Shown here piece after piece: positions 52,288-62,797 of a stretch of DNA of 64,000 nt. The position numbers and the translations under genes are program-made. The stretch comes from Colias croceus (taxonomy: Eukaryota; Arthropoda; Insecta; Lepidoptera; Pieridae): contig NC_059540.1 of NCBI RefSeq assembly GCF_905220415.1, positions 565,501 through 629,500 of the forward strand. The letters run 5' to 3'. A model generated the notes under the pieces. That model had not been told where the DNA came from and made no database searches. It worked only from the letters and a program-made list of their open reading frames with translations. Position 1 is the stretch's first letter; each line of letters begins with the position of its first letter.

Positions 52288-52953
52288 TACATAGTATAAA
52301 ACAAAGTCGCTTTCTCTGTCCCTATGTCCCTTTGTATGCTTAAATCTTTGAAACTACGCAACGGATTTTGATGCGGTTTTTTTTAATAGATATCTAGAGA
52401 AAGGTTTATATGTATAATAGCATCCATTAAATAGTGGAGAAGTACTGTTATTTTTGAGGTTTCTAATGTGATGTCGTAAATAATTACATTTTTTCCGCTT
52501 ACATTGCAAACGCAGGCTGAACCCTATGAGTTTTATCAAAAAAAAAGTAGGTACTAAGTATTGTACCTACACATTGAAAAGGTCTACAGAAAAGTCCGTG
52601 ATGGTATATGTCTATCTCTTATGGATAACCCACGATAACTTTTTTTTGTCACTTACTTTTTACGACAAATAATGGCTAATTTTCGAAGCGATTTTAACCA
52701 ATACAGCATTAATACCTTGAATACATTGTTCATTTAATATAGATCTATATGGCCCTTTACACCGTATGATTTAAATGAATATTTTTGAAGATAATATTAC
52801 AGATTTAAAAATGGCGGGACGTAGCGTTTGCTGAGGTACGGCCGCCTGGTCGTTATGTTTTTACTTCTGTATACAACGTTCACAGTTTTTCTGTAGTGTA
52901 TTTATAATTTAGTATCAGCATTGCACCCGTGCGAAGCCGGGGCGGGTCGCTAG
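52288..52953 (-). repeat. CTAGCGACCCGCCCC repeat, inverted copy (empty site)
   Basis: On - it starts CTAGCGACCCGCCCCGGCTT and ends in the TTTTATACTATGTAG tail. It lacks the foldback insert of the 47156 copy, and the intact target reads GAGATAGACATA on -. It contains an extra stretch near the head (ATAAATTATAAATACACTAC) missing from the other copy. Confidence 0.8.
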
Positions 52954-53465
52954 TATATTATATTCTTATTTATTAATTTATTATATTCAATAACAGTACT
53001 GCATTTTTAATCCTTTGGTTTATTACCAGTAAGTATTGTATTCCTAGCCCTGTCGTTGGCTAATATAAATGATGCTCGACTGCACTCATGAGATTATTTT
53101 TTTGGGATTTTAAACATTATTTTTAATTTATCTTGTCATAGTAAATCACGGGTAAATTCGGATTATATTATTGTTATAAAGCGTGAAATAAAACTTAGGC
53201 TCAAGCAAGGCTCAAGCATTGTGAACTGCAAAGTACGACCGTTAGCGATGAAAAAGTGCATTATAACCACAGATTATAACTTTTAAGTAAATCAATAATG
53301 TTTTTTTTTGTCTCAATTTATACACAGAGCCTAGTAAATTAGTTCATAAAAGTCCCTCGAGCGAGACATATTATATTTTTTGATGTTTAATATTTTTTTT
53401 ATCTATGGTTCAAACTGTAATTAGTACCTACCTATATTATTTGCTCTGTGGTAATTAGCGGTGAC
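52954..53465. other. No gene seen
   Basis: AT-rich intergenic sequence upstream of the LINE insertion. Before that insertion it would have been the far upstream region of GTPBP10. Confidence 0.4.
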
Positions 53466-53520
53466 TATTTATTGTCAATGTCATATATGTTTTATGTCAA
53501 AACATATGACATTGACAATA
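53466..53520. repeat. Palindrome split by the I-type LINE
   Basis: ATTTATTGTCAATGTCATAT followed by a short loop and the inverse CATATGACATTGACAATA. The last part is the LINE target duplication. The missing AAAT of the second arm is found right after the other duplication at 59058, so before the insertion this was a roughly 27-bp stem palindrome directly upstream of GTPBP10. Confidence 0.75.
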
Positions 53521-53681
53521 GGACTTTGACATTTGGCGTGATTTCTGTCACACGTGTTTGGGTTTTTAATTTAGTGTTTTGGCTATTTTAACAATAATAT
53601 ATTCACTTTGAGCTGTATTGTGTTCGTATTTAAGTGTTTAGTTAGTGGTTATAGTGGTAAGTGTACTAACAATTCACTAAT

Positions 53682-55121
53682 ATGGGCCCTGATCCACCCG
53701 ATCCCCCTAAGCCCCCTGACGTCCAGGAAAGAAGCATGGAATTGGACATCTCTCAGAATAAGAGGCAAAGGTGTCCGTCACCTGAGTCTACAGATGAATC
53801 CCCAATTAAACGCTTTGTTCCATCAGATCCCATTTTACCTTCTGTTAATCCGTCTATATTTGTTGATCCTATTTTAAATAATCCTATAAGATATAGTGGT
53901 GATGAAGTTGGACCATACATTGTCCACGTATCTCGCGTAGAAAACGATCCTTCTGCTGGCCTGTCCATCCGTCCTATCAAATTTGGATCTTTCTTGTATA
54001 GACAAAAAGTACCTAATATTTTAAGAGACGGAGTAAAATCTGTTGGCCGCAATAGAATATCAGTTGAGTTTGTATCGGCTGAGGATGCTAATAATTTTTT
54101 ATCTTTACCTGCTTTGGCCGAAGCTAAATTTAAGGCATTCATTCCTACCTATCACATCACCCGCATGGGTATTGTAAAAGGAATACCTGTAGAATGGACC
54201 ATGGATGATTTGGTGGAGTGTGCAGAATTCCCTAACAGACACGGTCGCATACTTAAAGCACGTAGACTTAATAAAAAATCTAGCCTTGATGGGATTACAA
54301 CTTGGGTCCCGTCCCAAACAGTGGTACTTACTTTCTTGGGCCAAGTAATGCCATCAAAAATCTACTGTAGGTACACTTCTCTCCCCGTAGAAATTTATCA
54401 CTACCCAACCATCCAGTGCCACAAGTGCTGTCGCTTTGGGCACATCCGAGACCAGTGCCGCTCAAAAGAGAGGTGCTACAAATGTACACAAAACCACTCG
54501 GGTGACTCCTGTCCCATTCAAGAATCTCAAGCACTATGTGTCCACTGCAATGGCACTCACTTTGCCATTGACAAAAATTGCCCGGAACACAGCCGGCAAA
54601 AGTCAATTAAACTTTTGATGGCCACAGAAGGTATCTCATTCGAGGAAGCCTCTAAGCTTACCCCTCCAGTGTACAGACCGTTTTCGGAAACAGCCAGTTT
54701 CGTTTTTGCGCCCAGATCACAACAATCACCTGTTTTTCCCACCCCTTCTATGAAACAATCCAATAGTGTTCGTCAAACTCGTCCTCTTAATAAAACTTCA
54801 TACAAAAAGACCTATTCTATACCCCCTCGCACTCATGCACCACTAGGTAAAACGTATGATGTAGCTGCACACCGCCAAATAACTCAGGAATTACCTTCTA
54901 CCCAACCGAATGGTTGTGCCTTATATCAGAACCCAGATCCCCCTGTTGTACTGAGCTCTAATGTTGAGCTTTATGTTTCAGCATTAGAAACTTTTCTGAA
55001 AAAAACAGATACATTACCGACCAACGTTGCCCATAGATTAATAAATCTTCTCTCTCTATTTAACAATGGCCCTCACCATCCTTCAGTGGAATGCTCAAAG
55101 CATTCGTCCGAAATGTCATGA
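53682..55121 (+). CDS. I-type LINE ORF1: Gag-like zinc-knuckle protein
   Basis: 479 aa. A Pro-rich start (MGPDPPDPPKPPDVQERSME) is followed by an RRM-like RNA-binding region (about 75-240). Three knuckles come next: CHKCCRFGHIRDQC near residue 246, CYKCTQNHSGDSC near 265 and CVHCNGTHFAIDKNC near 285. The tail is Ser/Pro/Thr-rich. It coats element RNA. The ORF extends 56 bp into ORF2. Confidence 0.9.
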   Translation: MGPDPPDPPKPPDVQERSMELDISQNKRQRCPSPESTDESPIKRFVPSDPILPSVNPSIFVDPILNNPIRYSGDEVGPYIVHVSRVENDPSAGLSIRPIKFGSFLYRQKVPNILRDGVKSVGRNRISVEFVSAEDANNFLSLPALAEAKFKAFIPTYHITRMGIVKGIPVEWTMDDLVECAEFPNRHGRILKARRLNKKSSLDGITTWVPSQTVVLTFLGQVMPSKIYCRYTSLPVEIYHYPTIQCHKCCRFGHIRDQCRSKERCYKCTQNHSGDSCPIQESQALCVHCNGTHFAIDKNCPEHSRQKSIKLLMATEGISFEEASKLTPPVYRPFSETASFVFAPRSQQSPVFPTPSMKQSNSVRQTRPLNKTSYKKTYSIPPRTHAPLGKTYDVAAHRQITQELPSTQPNGCALYQNPDPPVVLSSNVELYVSALETFLKKTDTLPTNVAHRLINLLSLFNNGPHHPSVECSKHSSEMS

Positions 55122-58100
55122 AGTACTTGACCTTATTTCAACCCACAACCCTATAGCTTTTGCCATCTCGGAGACATGGCTAGTTCCCGGAAGTCACTTT
55201 CGGATTCCTGGCTTTTTCTGTCTCCGAGATGACAGAGCCGATGGGTATGCTGGAACAGCACTTTTACTTAAACATTGTTTAAATTTCTCTCGTATTCTAT
55301 TACCTATGCATGATCAGCGTATTAACGCTGTTGCTGCGAGATGCAATAATGTCTCTATTATTTCTGTCTACATTTCTCATCCTCATCCTTCTATTATACC
55401 TGATCTTTCACTTATACTTTCCTCCGTACCGTCTCCTCTTTTAGTATTGGGCGATTTTAATGCTCAGCACACTTCTTGGGGATCTTCTGTTTGCAATACA
55501 TTTGGGCACCTGCTAATGGATCTGCTTGATGACCTTGACCTCTGTGTAATTAACGATGGATCTCCCACTAGGAGAGTCTTTCCTAATCAGAGTCTCTCCT
55601 CTGTAGTCGATCTATGTATCTGTTCTTCCTCCTTGGCTCCATCCCTCACCAATTTAACTCTTTCTAGTACTCACGGTAGCGACCATTTTCCTCTTCTTTC
55701 TTCTCTTTCCCAGTCTGTTATCCCATTGACTTCCCCTTTTCCACCCCTTCTCATGTATAGACTTTGTAAAGCAAACTGGCAGGATTATGCTACTGGTCTT
55801 GACAATCTGGTTGAGTCCCTTCCTTCTGTTTCTCTTGATAATAATCTATGTACTTATTCTGACTTTGTGGATTGTATTAAAAACGCAGCTGCGAATAACA
55901 TCCCTCTTAAGTCTGTTTCTAACTCTGGTTCTCGCAAAATCTCTCCGCCATGGTGGGACGATGAATGCTCAGCTTCTGTCAACTCAAGGAGAGAGGCCGA
56001 AATTCAGTATAATGCTTCCATGTCCGTTGACAATTTTATATATTATAAAAGAATAGCCGCGCGTACCAAACTTTTTCTTAAAAATAAAAAGAAAGCAGGC
56101 TGGCAAACATTTTGCGAGAGTCTGTCGCCTAGAACACCTGCAACAGTTATTTGGAAGAACATACGCAAATTTCGTGGCTCTCTTTCTTGTAACGACATAG
56201 ACTCCAATGACTCCTCAGTGTGGCTTGAGGAGTTCGCTGATAAGTTCTCCCCTCCCTTTGTTCCTTCTTTAGATTCTTTCCCTATGGCCACTGGTCCGCT
56301 CGTCTCGTCTCATGATAACAACATGGAAGCCATATTCTCCCTGGAAGAGCTAAATGTAACCCTCAGCGGCCTCTTAGACTCTTCTCCCGGATTAGATGGC
56401 ATTCCTTATTCTTTCATACGCCAATCCGGTCCCATAACCAAACAGTACTTTTTAAACTTAGTAAATTTCTTTTATGAATTCGGTTACATCCCTGACTCTT
56501 GGAAATCACATCTCATAATTCCTTTACTAAAACCAGGCAAACAAGCCTCTAGTGCCGACTCCTATCGACCAATCGCTCTTTCTTCGTGTCTGTCTAAGAT
56601 AGCCGAACACATGGTTAAAAATAGACTTGAGTGGCTTGTTGAAAATAGGGGACTGTTATCCAGGTCTCAATTTGGATTTAGAAAGGGTATGAGTGTACTG
56701 GATTGTTTGGGCATTTTATCCACAGACATTCGATCGGCCTTTGAAAGAAAACAGTATTTGGTAGGCGTCTTTTTAGATATAGCGTCCGCCTACGATAGCG
56801 TACTTCTTCCGTTACTCAGAAACAAATTGTTACAGCTGAGTATCCCAGTGAGGATGATACGTTTTATCTGCAATCTTTTAATGTCAAGATCCATTCAAGT
56901 GCGCCATAACTCTCATATTTCTTCCACTAGGCTTACCTGGAAGGGGCTCCCTCAAGGATCGGTATTAAGTCCTCTCCTATATGCGATCTACACTTTCAAC
57001 TTGGATACGACAGTCACATCTTTCTGTGACATACTTCAATATGCAGACGACATCACCCTATTTGCTCATTCCCATGACATGGATGAAATCACCTCGCGCC
57101 TTAATTCAGCTTTGTCGTATCTTGGTGATTGGCTATCAGAGCATGGTATGTCTGTGTCTGTACCAAAATGTTGCGTTGTAGTTTTCACTAAAAAGCGTCA
57201 CATTCCCGCACCAACCCTAGTACTTGGCGATGAACCAATTCCAGTCACCAATAAAGTTAAGTATTTAGGCGTTATATTAGATTCTAGGTTATCGGGTTCC
57301 CCTCATGTTAACTACATCAGTCAAAAATGCGAAAAAGGGATTAATATATTACGTTCTCTGGCAGGAGTGTGGTGGGGGGCCCACCCATACTGTCAGAAAC
57401 TTATTTATAATGCCGTGGTGCGTAGTCACTTAGACTATGCGTCTTTCATACTCGATCCATGTAATAAGACGGCACTAAATAAACTAGACAAAGTGCAATC
57501 TCGTTGTCTGCGCTTGATTACCGGAGCAATGAAATCTACCCCGATTAACGCCCTGCAGGTTGAGTGTGTTGACCCTCCCCTGGCCCTTCGCAGGCAGTAT
57601 CTTTGTGATAAATATTTTTTTAAATCTATCTATAACTCTTCCCATATCCTTTGGCCCAAGCTCCATAATCTCCTTCAAATCTCCACTAGTCAAAATCTCC
57701 GTCCCTCTGTTAATTTTTCTTGTTTACTGAAAAGCTTCATAAGATTCTCCCGTCTGCCTGATCCTACTGTTCAGTTTGAACTATACCCTCTCTTCTCCGT
57801 TAACTTCCAGTCCCTTACGTACAATCCACCTATACTTTTAAATTGTGGCATAACTAAACATACAATTAATGCAAATGCTACATTTAATGAAATTGTAGCC
57901 AATAAATGGCCCAATTGGCACCTCTTTTTTACCGATGCCTCGAAAATGTCCGATATTTCATGTGTGGGAGTCGCTGTTTGGTACCCTCAATCCAGCATTA
58001 TTCTTCAGTTAAAGTGCCCCCCTTTATCTACTGTTTACACTGGTGAAGCTACAGGCATTCTCGAAGCCCTCACTTTCATTAGCTCTCACAACCTTGATAA

Positions 58101-58785
58101 AGCTGTTATATTTTCTGACTCATTAAGCTGCCTCCAGGCTCTCCTATCTAATCCCTTTCGATCCAGATCATGTCACCCCTTGATCTTAAGAATACGTGTG
58201 GTTCTTTTAAATTGCCTCAATAAGGGTCTCCACGTTCAAATAACTTACATACCAGGTCATATTGGTATAGGGGGTAACGAGATGGCTGACTCTTTGGCTA
58301 AGTCTGCTACGCAAGTGGGTTGCAATACTCACTTTAGTAATTACAGTCAAGACCTTGTCCCACTATCAAAATCACGTCTAGATAGGAAGTGGTTGAATCT
58401 TTGGCAAGAGTCCAGCCGCACGAAAGGTAAATTTTATTGGGACATTCAGCCTACTATTCCACACAAACCGTGGTTTTTCCGTTTTCGCAAATTCGACAAA
58501 CCAGTAACATCCACTATCTGTCGGCTGCGCTTCGGCCATGCGTGTACTCCTGTCCATCTGGCGAAAATCAGAGTACGTGACCATTCTATTTGTGAGTGTG
58601 GATTAGATGAAGGTACTACTGACCACCTGTTCTTTGAATGTACCAAGCTCCGTTCTTCATTACTGGATGTCCTCCCTCCTGAAATCCCTCGTCCCACAAA
58701 TTTTAAATGTCTGTTGTCCTTAGTGCCTTCCAAATTTGTTGAAATACTATCTAAATTTATTTCCTATAATAAACTAAAGTATTAA
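55066..58785 (+). CDS. I-type LINE ORF2: endonuclease, RT and RNase H
   Basis: 1239 aa. The APE endonuclease (1 to about 225) has ILQWNAQSIRPK, ISETWL, LGDFNAQHTSWGS and GSDHFPLL. The RT (about 440-720) has PGLDGIPYSFIR, SYRPIALSSCLSKIAEHMV, QFGFRKGMS, FLDIASAYDSV, GLPQGSVLSPLLY, YADD near residue 658 and KYLGVILDSRL. RNase H (about 950-1075) shows the acidic set in FFTDASK, GEATGILEAL, FSDSLS and GNEMADSLAK. A C-terminal C-x-C...H...C zinc-like motif ends it (SICECGLDEGTTDHLFFEC). No stop or frameshift. All catalytic motifs are present. Confidence 0.94.
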   Translation: MALTILQWNAQSIRPKCHEVLDLISTHNPIAFAISETWLVPGSHFRIPGFFCLRDDRADGYAGTALLLKHCLNFSRILLPMHDQRINAVAARCNNVSIISVYISHPHPSIIPDLSLILSSVPSPLLVLGDFNAQHTSWGSSVCNTFGHLLMDLLDDLDLCVINDGSPTRRVFPNQSLSSVVDLCICSSSLAPSLTNLTLSSTHGSDHFPLLSSLSQSVIPLTSPFPPLLMYRLCKANWQDYATGLDNLVESLPSVSLDNNLCTYSDFVDCIKNAAANNIPLKSVSNSGSRKISPPWWDDECSASVNSRREAEIQYNASMSVDNFIYYKRIAARTKLFLKNKKKAGWQTFCESLSPRTPATVIWKNIRKFRGSLSCNDIDSNDSSVWLEEFADKFSPPFVPSLDSFPMATGPLVSSHDNNMEAIFSLEELNVTLSGLLDSSPGLDGIPYSFIRQSGPITKQYFLNLVNFFYEFGYIPDSWKSHLIIPLLKPGKQASSADSYRPIALSSCLSKIAEHMVKNRLEWLVENRGLLSRSQFGFRKGMSVLDCLGILSTDIRSAFERKQYLVGVFLDIASAYDSVLLPLLRNKLLQLSIPVRMIRFICNLLMSRSIQVRHNSHISSTRLTWKGLPQGSVLSPLLYAIYTFNLDTTVTSFCDILQYADDITLFAHSHDMDEITSRLNSALSYLGDWLSEHGMSVSVPKCCVVVFTKKRHIPAPTLVLGDEPIPVTNKVKYLGVILDSRLSGSPHVNYISQKCEKGINILRSLAGVWWGAHPYCQKLIYNAVVRSHLDYASFILDPCNKTALNKLDKVQSRCLRLITGAMKSTPINALQVECVDPPLALRRQYLCDKYFFKSIYNSSHILWPKLHNLLQISTSQNLRPSVNFSCLLKSFIRFSRLPDPTVQFELYPLFSVNFQSLTYNPPILLNCGITKHTINANATFNEIVANKWPNWHLFFTDASKMSDISCVGVAVWYPQSSIILQLKCPPLSTVYTGEATGILEALTFISSHNLDKAVIFSDSLSCLQALLSNPFRSRSCHPLILRIRVVLLNCLNKGLHVQITYIPGHIGIGGNEMADSLAKSATQVGCNTHFSNYSQDLVPLSKSRLDRKWLNLWQESSRTKGKFYWDIQPTIPHKPWFFRFRKFDKPVTSTICRLRFGHACTPVHLAKIRVRDHSICECGLDEGTTDHLFFECTKLRSSLLDVLPPEIPRPTNFKCLLSLVPSKFVEILSKFISYNKLKY

Positions 58786-59058
58786 CCCCTTATTATATTT
58801 ATAAATCATATTAGTGTATCCTGTAGTTTGTAATGTAATAGAACCTGTATTGTCTTATGTGTTTGTTCTAGCCGCTCCAAGTTGATCAAAATTTCTGCAT
58901 TTTCCCACTCAGTTCCAAATGTTAAATGTCACAGCCGTATAAGTCTAACTGACTGAAATTTGAGTCCTGTCTCTCCCATATACACTGGACATTGGCGAAG
59001 TCCCTTTTTATTGGGTGAAGCCATTATTTAAGAGAAGAAGAAGAAGACATTGACAATA

Positions 59059-59161
59059 AATATAACCTCTTAAAATTCGAATGACAAATTCTTGTTTAAT
59101 TATAATTTGTATTTCTTGTGAAGCACACATGTAAGGAAACTATAATATCAGATATAACAAA
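59059..59161 (+). promoter_or_regulatory. Residual GTPBP10 5' flank after LINE insertion
   Basis: Only 103 bp remain between the LINE target duplication and the ATG. No TATA box seen. Either this short piece holds the core promoter and 5' UTR, or transcription now begins in the LINE. Confidence 0.45.
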
Positions 59162-60328
59162 ATGGTTTTAATAAGTAGGATTTTGTTTAGTGTAAAAGAG
59201 TTAAAAAAGCCTAGGAAGTATCTACGAACTAAATTTATAGATACAGTGAGACTTCACGTTAAAGGTGGAACAGGAGGAACAGGCCTACCAAAATATGGGG
59301 GAATGGGAGGGCAAGGCGGTTGCGTATATTGTATTGGAAAGGAGGAAGCAAATTTGGGAAAAATTATGAGTCAACATCGTGCCAAAACAATAAGCGCTGG
59401 ACACGGCGAAGATAGCCGTAAAAACAGAATTGTTGGAACACCGGGAACCGATGTGAAACTGGAAGTGCCTCTCGGTGTCACTATTTACCGTGAAGATGGC
59501 CATGTTATAGGATCAATTGATGAGGAAGGTCAAACTGTCATAGTAGCCAGAGGTGGCCCTGGTGGGAAGCCCGAAAATAATTTCTTAGGTCATTTCGGTC
59601 AGATTTATCACATACGGCTAGACCTTAAATTAATAGCAGATGTTGGTTTAGTTGGTTTTCCCAATGCAGGCAAAAGTTCACTTTTAAAAGCTATATCAAG
59701 AGCAAAACCTCGAATAGCAAACTATCCGTTCACAACAGTCAAACCAAACAAAGGTGTCATACAATTTGAAGACATGAGACAGATATCTATTGCCGACTTA
59801 CCTGGTCTCATTGAGGGAGCACACAACAACATTGGACTCGGACATAAATTCCTTAAACATGTAGAGAGAACAAAATTATTATTATTCATTGCTGATGTGG
59901 AGGGATTCCAACTTAGTCCTAAATATGCAAAGCGAACATGTTTAGAAACTGTTTTACTTCTTAACAAGGAATTGGAGCTTTATGATCCTGAACTATTAGG
60001 CAAACCTGCAATTTTAGCTGTCAATAAAATGGATATTGAAGGATCTGATTCAATCTTTAAAGAGATCAAAGAATCTTTTCAAAATATACAAGATGTGATA
60101 AACAGACTGAGAATACCCGAAGAAATTATTCCAGAAAATATCATATCATTTGAGGATATTATTGGAATATCAGCATTAAAAAGAGAGGGCATAGATGACC
60201 TTAAGAACCTACTTAGGAAAAGATTAGACCAATATGCAGAAGAGAACAATCCAGATATAGTAGATGCAAGTGAATTGTTTAAAAAGAATAAAGATGTTGT
60301 GAGGGAGAGGGGACCTAGAGTCACTTAA
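59162..60328 (+). CDS. GTPBP10: GTPBP10: mitochondrial Obg-family GTPase
   Basis: 388 aa (human GTPBP10 is 387). A short basic N-terminus suits mitochondrial import. The Gly-rich Obg fold follows (VKGGTGGTGLPKYGGMGGQG, VPLGVTIYREDG, VARGGPGGKPENNFLG). The G domain has G1 GFPNAGKSS at about 166, G2 TTVKPN, G3 DLPGLIEGAH at about 211, G4 NKMD at about 287 and G5 SALK at about 337. IERT/GHKFLKHVERTKLLLF and the FQLS...LLLNKELELY segment are GTPBP10-specific rather than GTPBP5. The protein helps mature the mitochondrial large ribosomal subunit. It is one uninterrupted exon. Start chosen as the first ATG, which gives full family length. AATAAA at 60378. Confidence 0.95.
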   Translation: MVLISRILFSVKELKKPRKYLRTKFIDTVRLHVKGGTGGTGLPKYGGMGGQGGCVYCIGKEEANLGKIMSQHRAKTISAGHGEDSRKNRIVGTPGTDVKLEVPLGVTIYREDGHVIGSIDEEGQTVIVARGGPGGKPENNFLGHFGQIYHIRLDLKLIADVGLVGFPNAGKSSLLKAISRAKPRIANYPFTTVKPNKGVIQFEDMRQISIADLPGLIEGAHNNIGLGHKFLKHVERTKLLLFIADVEGFQLSPKYAKRTCLETVLLLNKELELYDPELLGKPAILAVNKMDIEGSDSIFKEIKESFQNIQDVINRLRIPEEIIPENIISFEDIIGISALKREGIDDLKNLLRKRLDQYAEENNPDIVDASELFKKNKDVVRERGPRVT

Positions 60329-60377
60329 ATTTGTACTATTGCTAAATATATCGCGTAAATATTACAAATTGTTATAG

Positions 60378-60383
60378 AATAAA
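60378..60383 (+). terminator. Poly(A) signal of GTPBP10
   Basis: AATAAA 50 bp after the stop codon; the only close match on this strand. Confidence 0.65.
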
Positions 60384-61441
60384 TTGTATAAACTTACATT
60401 ATGCATATTTTTATTTAATGATCCATAAATTAATAATTTCTTTTTTACTATATAGTGGTATCAACACTTCAATTAATAATTAAGATGTTTTACGATAGAT
60501 AGATTTTCATCTTTATTGATCAAAGAATTTCACAGATTTAGGCTATTATGAATTACTATATATGAATTCTTAAAAATATCAATTGATACATTGTTCATGT
60601 AGTAAATAAAACACCTCTCACAGATTATTTATTTTATTATAATAATGTTCTACAGGATTCTTACAAAACTACACATCTGTATTACCACTACTTATGCTAT
60701 AACATTCAAATCTATCACAGTCCATACCTCTGACCACGCCGGGACGCACAGAGCCGCGATCCTTCAAGCATAACATTAAAACAAATTGTTCTGACTTCTG
60801 TGGGATTTACACATTATAACTGTATTTTATTAAACATAATATATTATGATCACGTTTAGATTTCAAAAAAGATTTACAACAATTTGTAGATATTATTCAA
60901 AAAAAGACAATACAAAGTTATGTTTGTTTTGTCTTAGTTCAAGTGTTTAAAAAAAAAATACTTCTATTCTGTTCTTACGTATTGATATAATCTCTTTGTT
61001 GGTGGTTGATAGCCAATATTCAAGTAACTGCTGGTACAATAAACATTCGGTAGGCCTATCTTGTACTTACATATTGCCATTTCTACACAAATAAGTAAAT
61101 TATTATAAATTCTAACATACATATAACTGCATTCCTCTATAATATTACACAAAACTTGATCTTATAGGCTTATAGCTAAAATTATAAGTATTCATGATAT
61201 TAATTAACACAAATATTTACTACATTTCAGGTAAATTTTATTTCTACGTTGATATTTTTATAAAGAGTTGTAAAGAGACAAAATTGTTCAGTCATAAAAT
61301 TATGCATCAAGTTGTCGCAGATTGTCCGTGGATGTTCCATTTTGTGTAAATAAAAACATTAATCACAACCACTTAATAAAAATAATATACCACTAAGTAA
61401 TTGGAAAACAAATACATATCAAACCTAACTATATACTTATA
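60384..61441. other. Intergenic, no gene seen
   Basis: AT-rich. A short GC-richer patch (about 60720-60775, ACCACGCCGGGACGCACAGA) and several TTTATT signals on the + strand could be the 3' UTR of a convergent gene lying beyond the window, but no exon was found. Confidence 0.4.
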
Positions 61442-62797
61442 CAGGGTGGCCCGTTTACAGTGGTCCAAAAATTTTTTTCAGCTTGAGAGCATCATGAGTA
61501 ATCATTTAAAACAAACTTTAGTTAAGCGAAAACTTATGGTTTAGAAATTATGATTTTTTTTTAAATAATCCGAAGTTTCAATGTTTTTGTCACAAAACTA
61601 CTCTGTTATGAAAACTACTGGACCGAATTGAATGAAATTTGGTATAGGTATAGCGCAATAACCTACCTATCGCGCTATAGGCTCATCTTGTGTAAATAAT
61701 TACACTGAATATTTTTAATTTAACTTTTTCTGTAGTTTTTTTAATTTCTCGGCAAAATGTCGTTTTCGAAAAAATCCTGTGAAAAATAAATGTACCACCA
61801 AGGTTTTGCTGGTACTGCTAAAAACTTCCTTAACATAAGGTTATTTACAAAAAATAATAGTTGTCCTTCGATTGTAACATCTTCAAAAACAATATCATGT
61901 GCATTACAGCCATTAAAGAAAGCCGGCAGCCATTTAATAGGCTGCGAAGAAATTTCTTACGCAGATGCAGATTATTATGTTTAGCGAAAGGCGGACGGCA
62001 TTTCGAAAACCTTTTGTAAAAAATAAACAATATGTTAATTAATATTTATGTTGTTTTATTGATTCTCCAAACCTTTTATTAAGATTTAAACCTAAAAACT
62101 AAATAACAAAAAAAAAAACTCTATAAATTGACATTAGAATGAAGTAAAGTTATCTTGGCTAGCAGGTTAAAATTTTATTTCATTCATTTTAACTTTTATA
62201 GCCATGTGAATACTGACTTGTAACGACTTTTATGGCAATAAATGGTTCTTTAACCAAAAATTGGCCGTTCCAAATGATTAAAATTGAATTATGGTAAATT
62301 TCGTAATTTTTCGATTTTCATGTGTTAATGCACATGATATTGTTTTTGAAGATGTTACAATCGAAGGACAACTATGATTTTTTGTGTAAAGAATAACCTT
62401 ATGTTAAGGAAGTTTTTAGCAGTACCAGCAAAACCTTGGTGGTACTTTTTTTTTTCACAGGATTTTTTCGAAAAATCGATATTTTGCCAAGAAATTCAAA
62501 AAACTACAGAAAAAGTTAAAATAAAAAAATGCAGTGTAATTATTTACACGAGATGAGCCTATAGCGCCATAGGTAGGTTATTGCGCTATTCCTATACCAA
62601 ATTTCATTCAATTCGGTCCAGTAGTTTTCATAACAGAGTAGTTTTGTGTCAAAAACATTGAAACTTCGGATTATTAAAAAAAAATTCATAATTTCTAAAC
62701 CATAAGTTTTCGCTTAACTAAAGTTTGTTTTAAATGATTACTCATGATGCTCTCAAGCTGAAAAAAATTTTTGGACCACTGTAAACGGGCCACCCTG
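61442..62797. mobile_element. TA-flanked element with ~460-bp inverted repeats
   Basis: Left arm 61442 to about 61905 starts CAGGGTGGCCCGTTTACAGT; right arm about 62328-62797 is its inverse. TA on both sides (61440-61441, 62798-62799) fits Tc1/mariner. The 420-bp centre has no transposase. The arms include AACATTGAAACTTCGGATTA-type and AATTCGGTCCAGTAGTTTTC-type blocks on the right arm. Confidence 0.8.

Larger units (their letters stand above)
53521..59045 (+). mobile_element. Full-length I-type LINE (I/Nimb-like)
   Basis: 5525 bp flanked by the 13-bp repeat GACATTGACAATA (53508-53520 and 59046-59058). The order is 161-bp 5' UTR, ORF1, ORF2 overlapping by 56 bp in the +1 frame, a 260-bp 3' UTR and a (GAA)n tail. 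RNase H after the RT, the CCHC ORF1 and a short-repeat tail place it in the I superfamily; Nimb is my best guess. Both ORFs are open, so it may be active. Its 3' end is 116 bp upstream of the GTPBP10 ATG, same orientation. Confidence 0.92.

Noticed and set aside
60079..60324. Minus-strand ORF inside GTPBP10
   Set aside because: Antisense shadow of a conserved coding exon, no domain.
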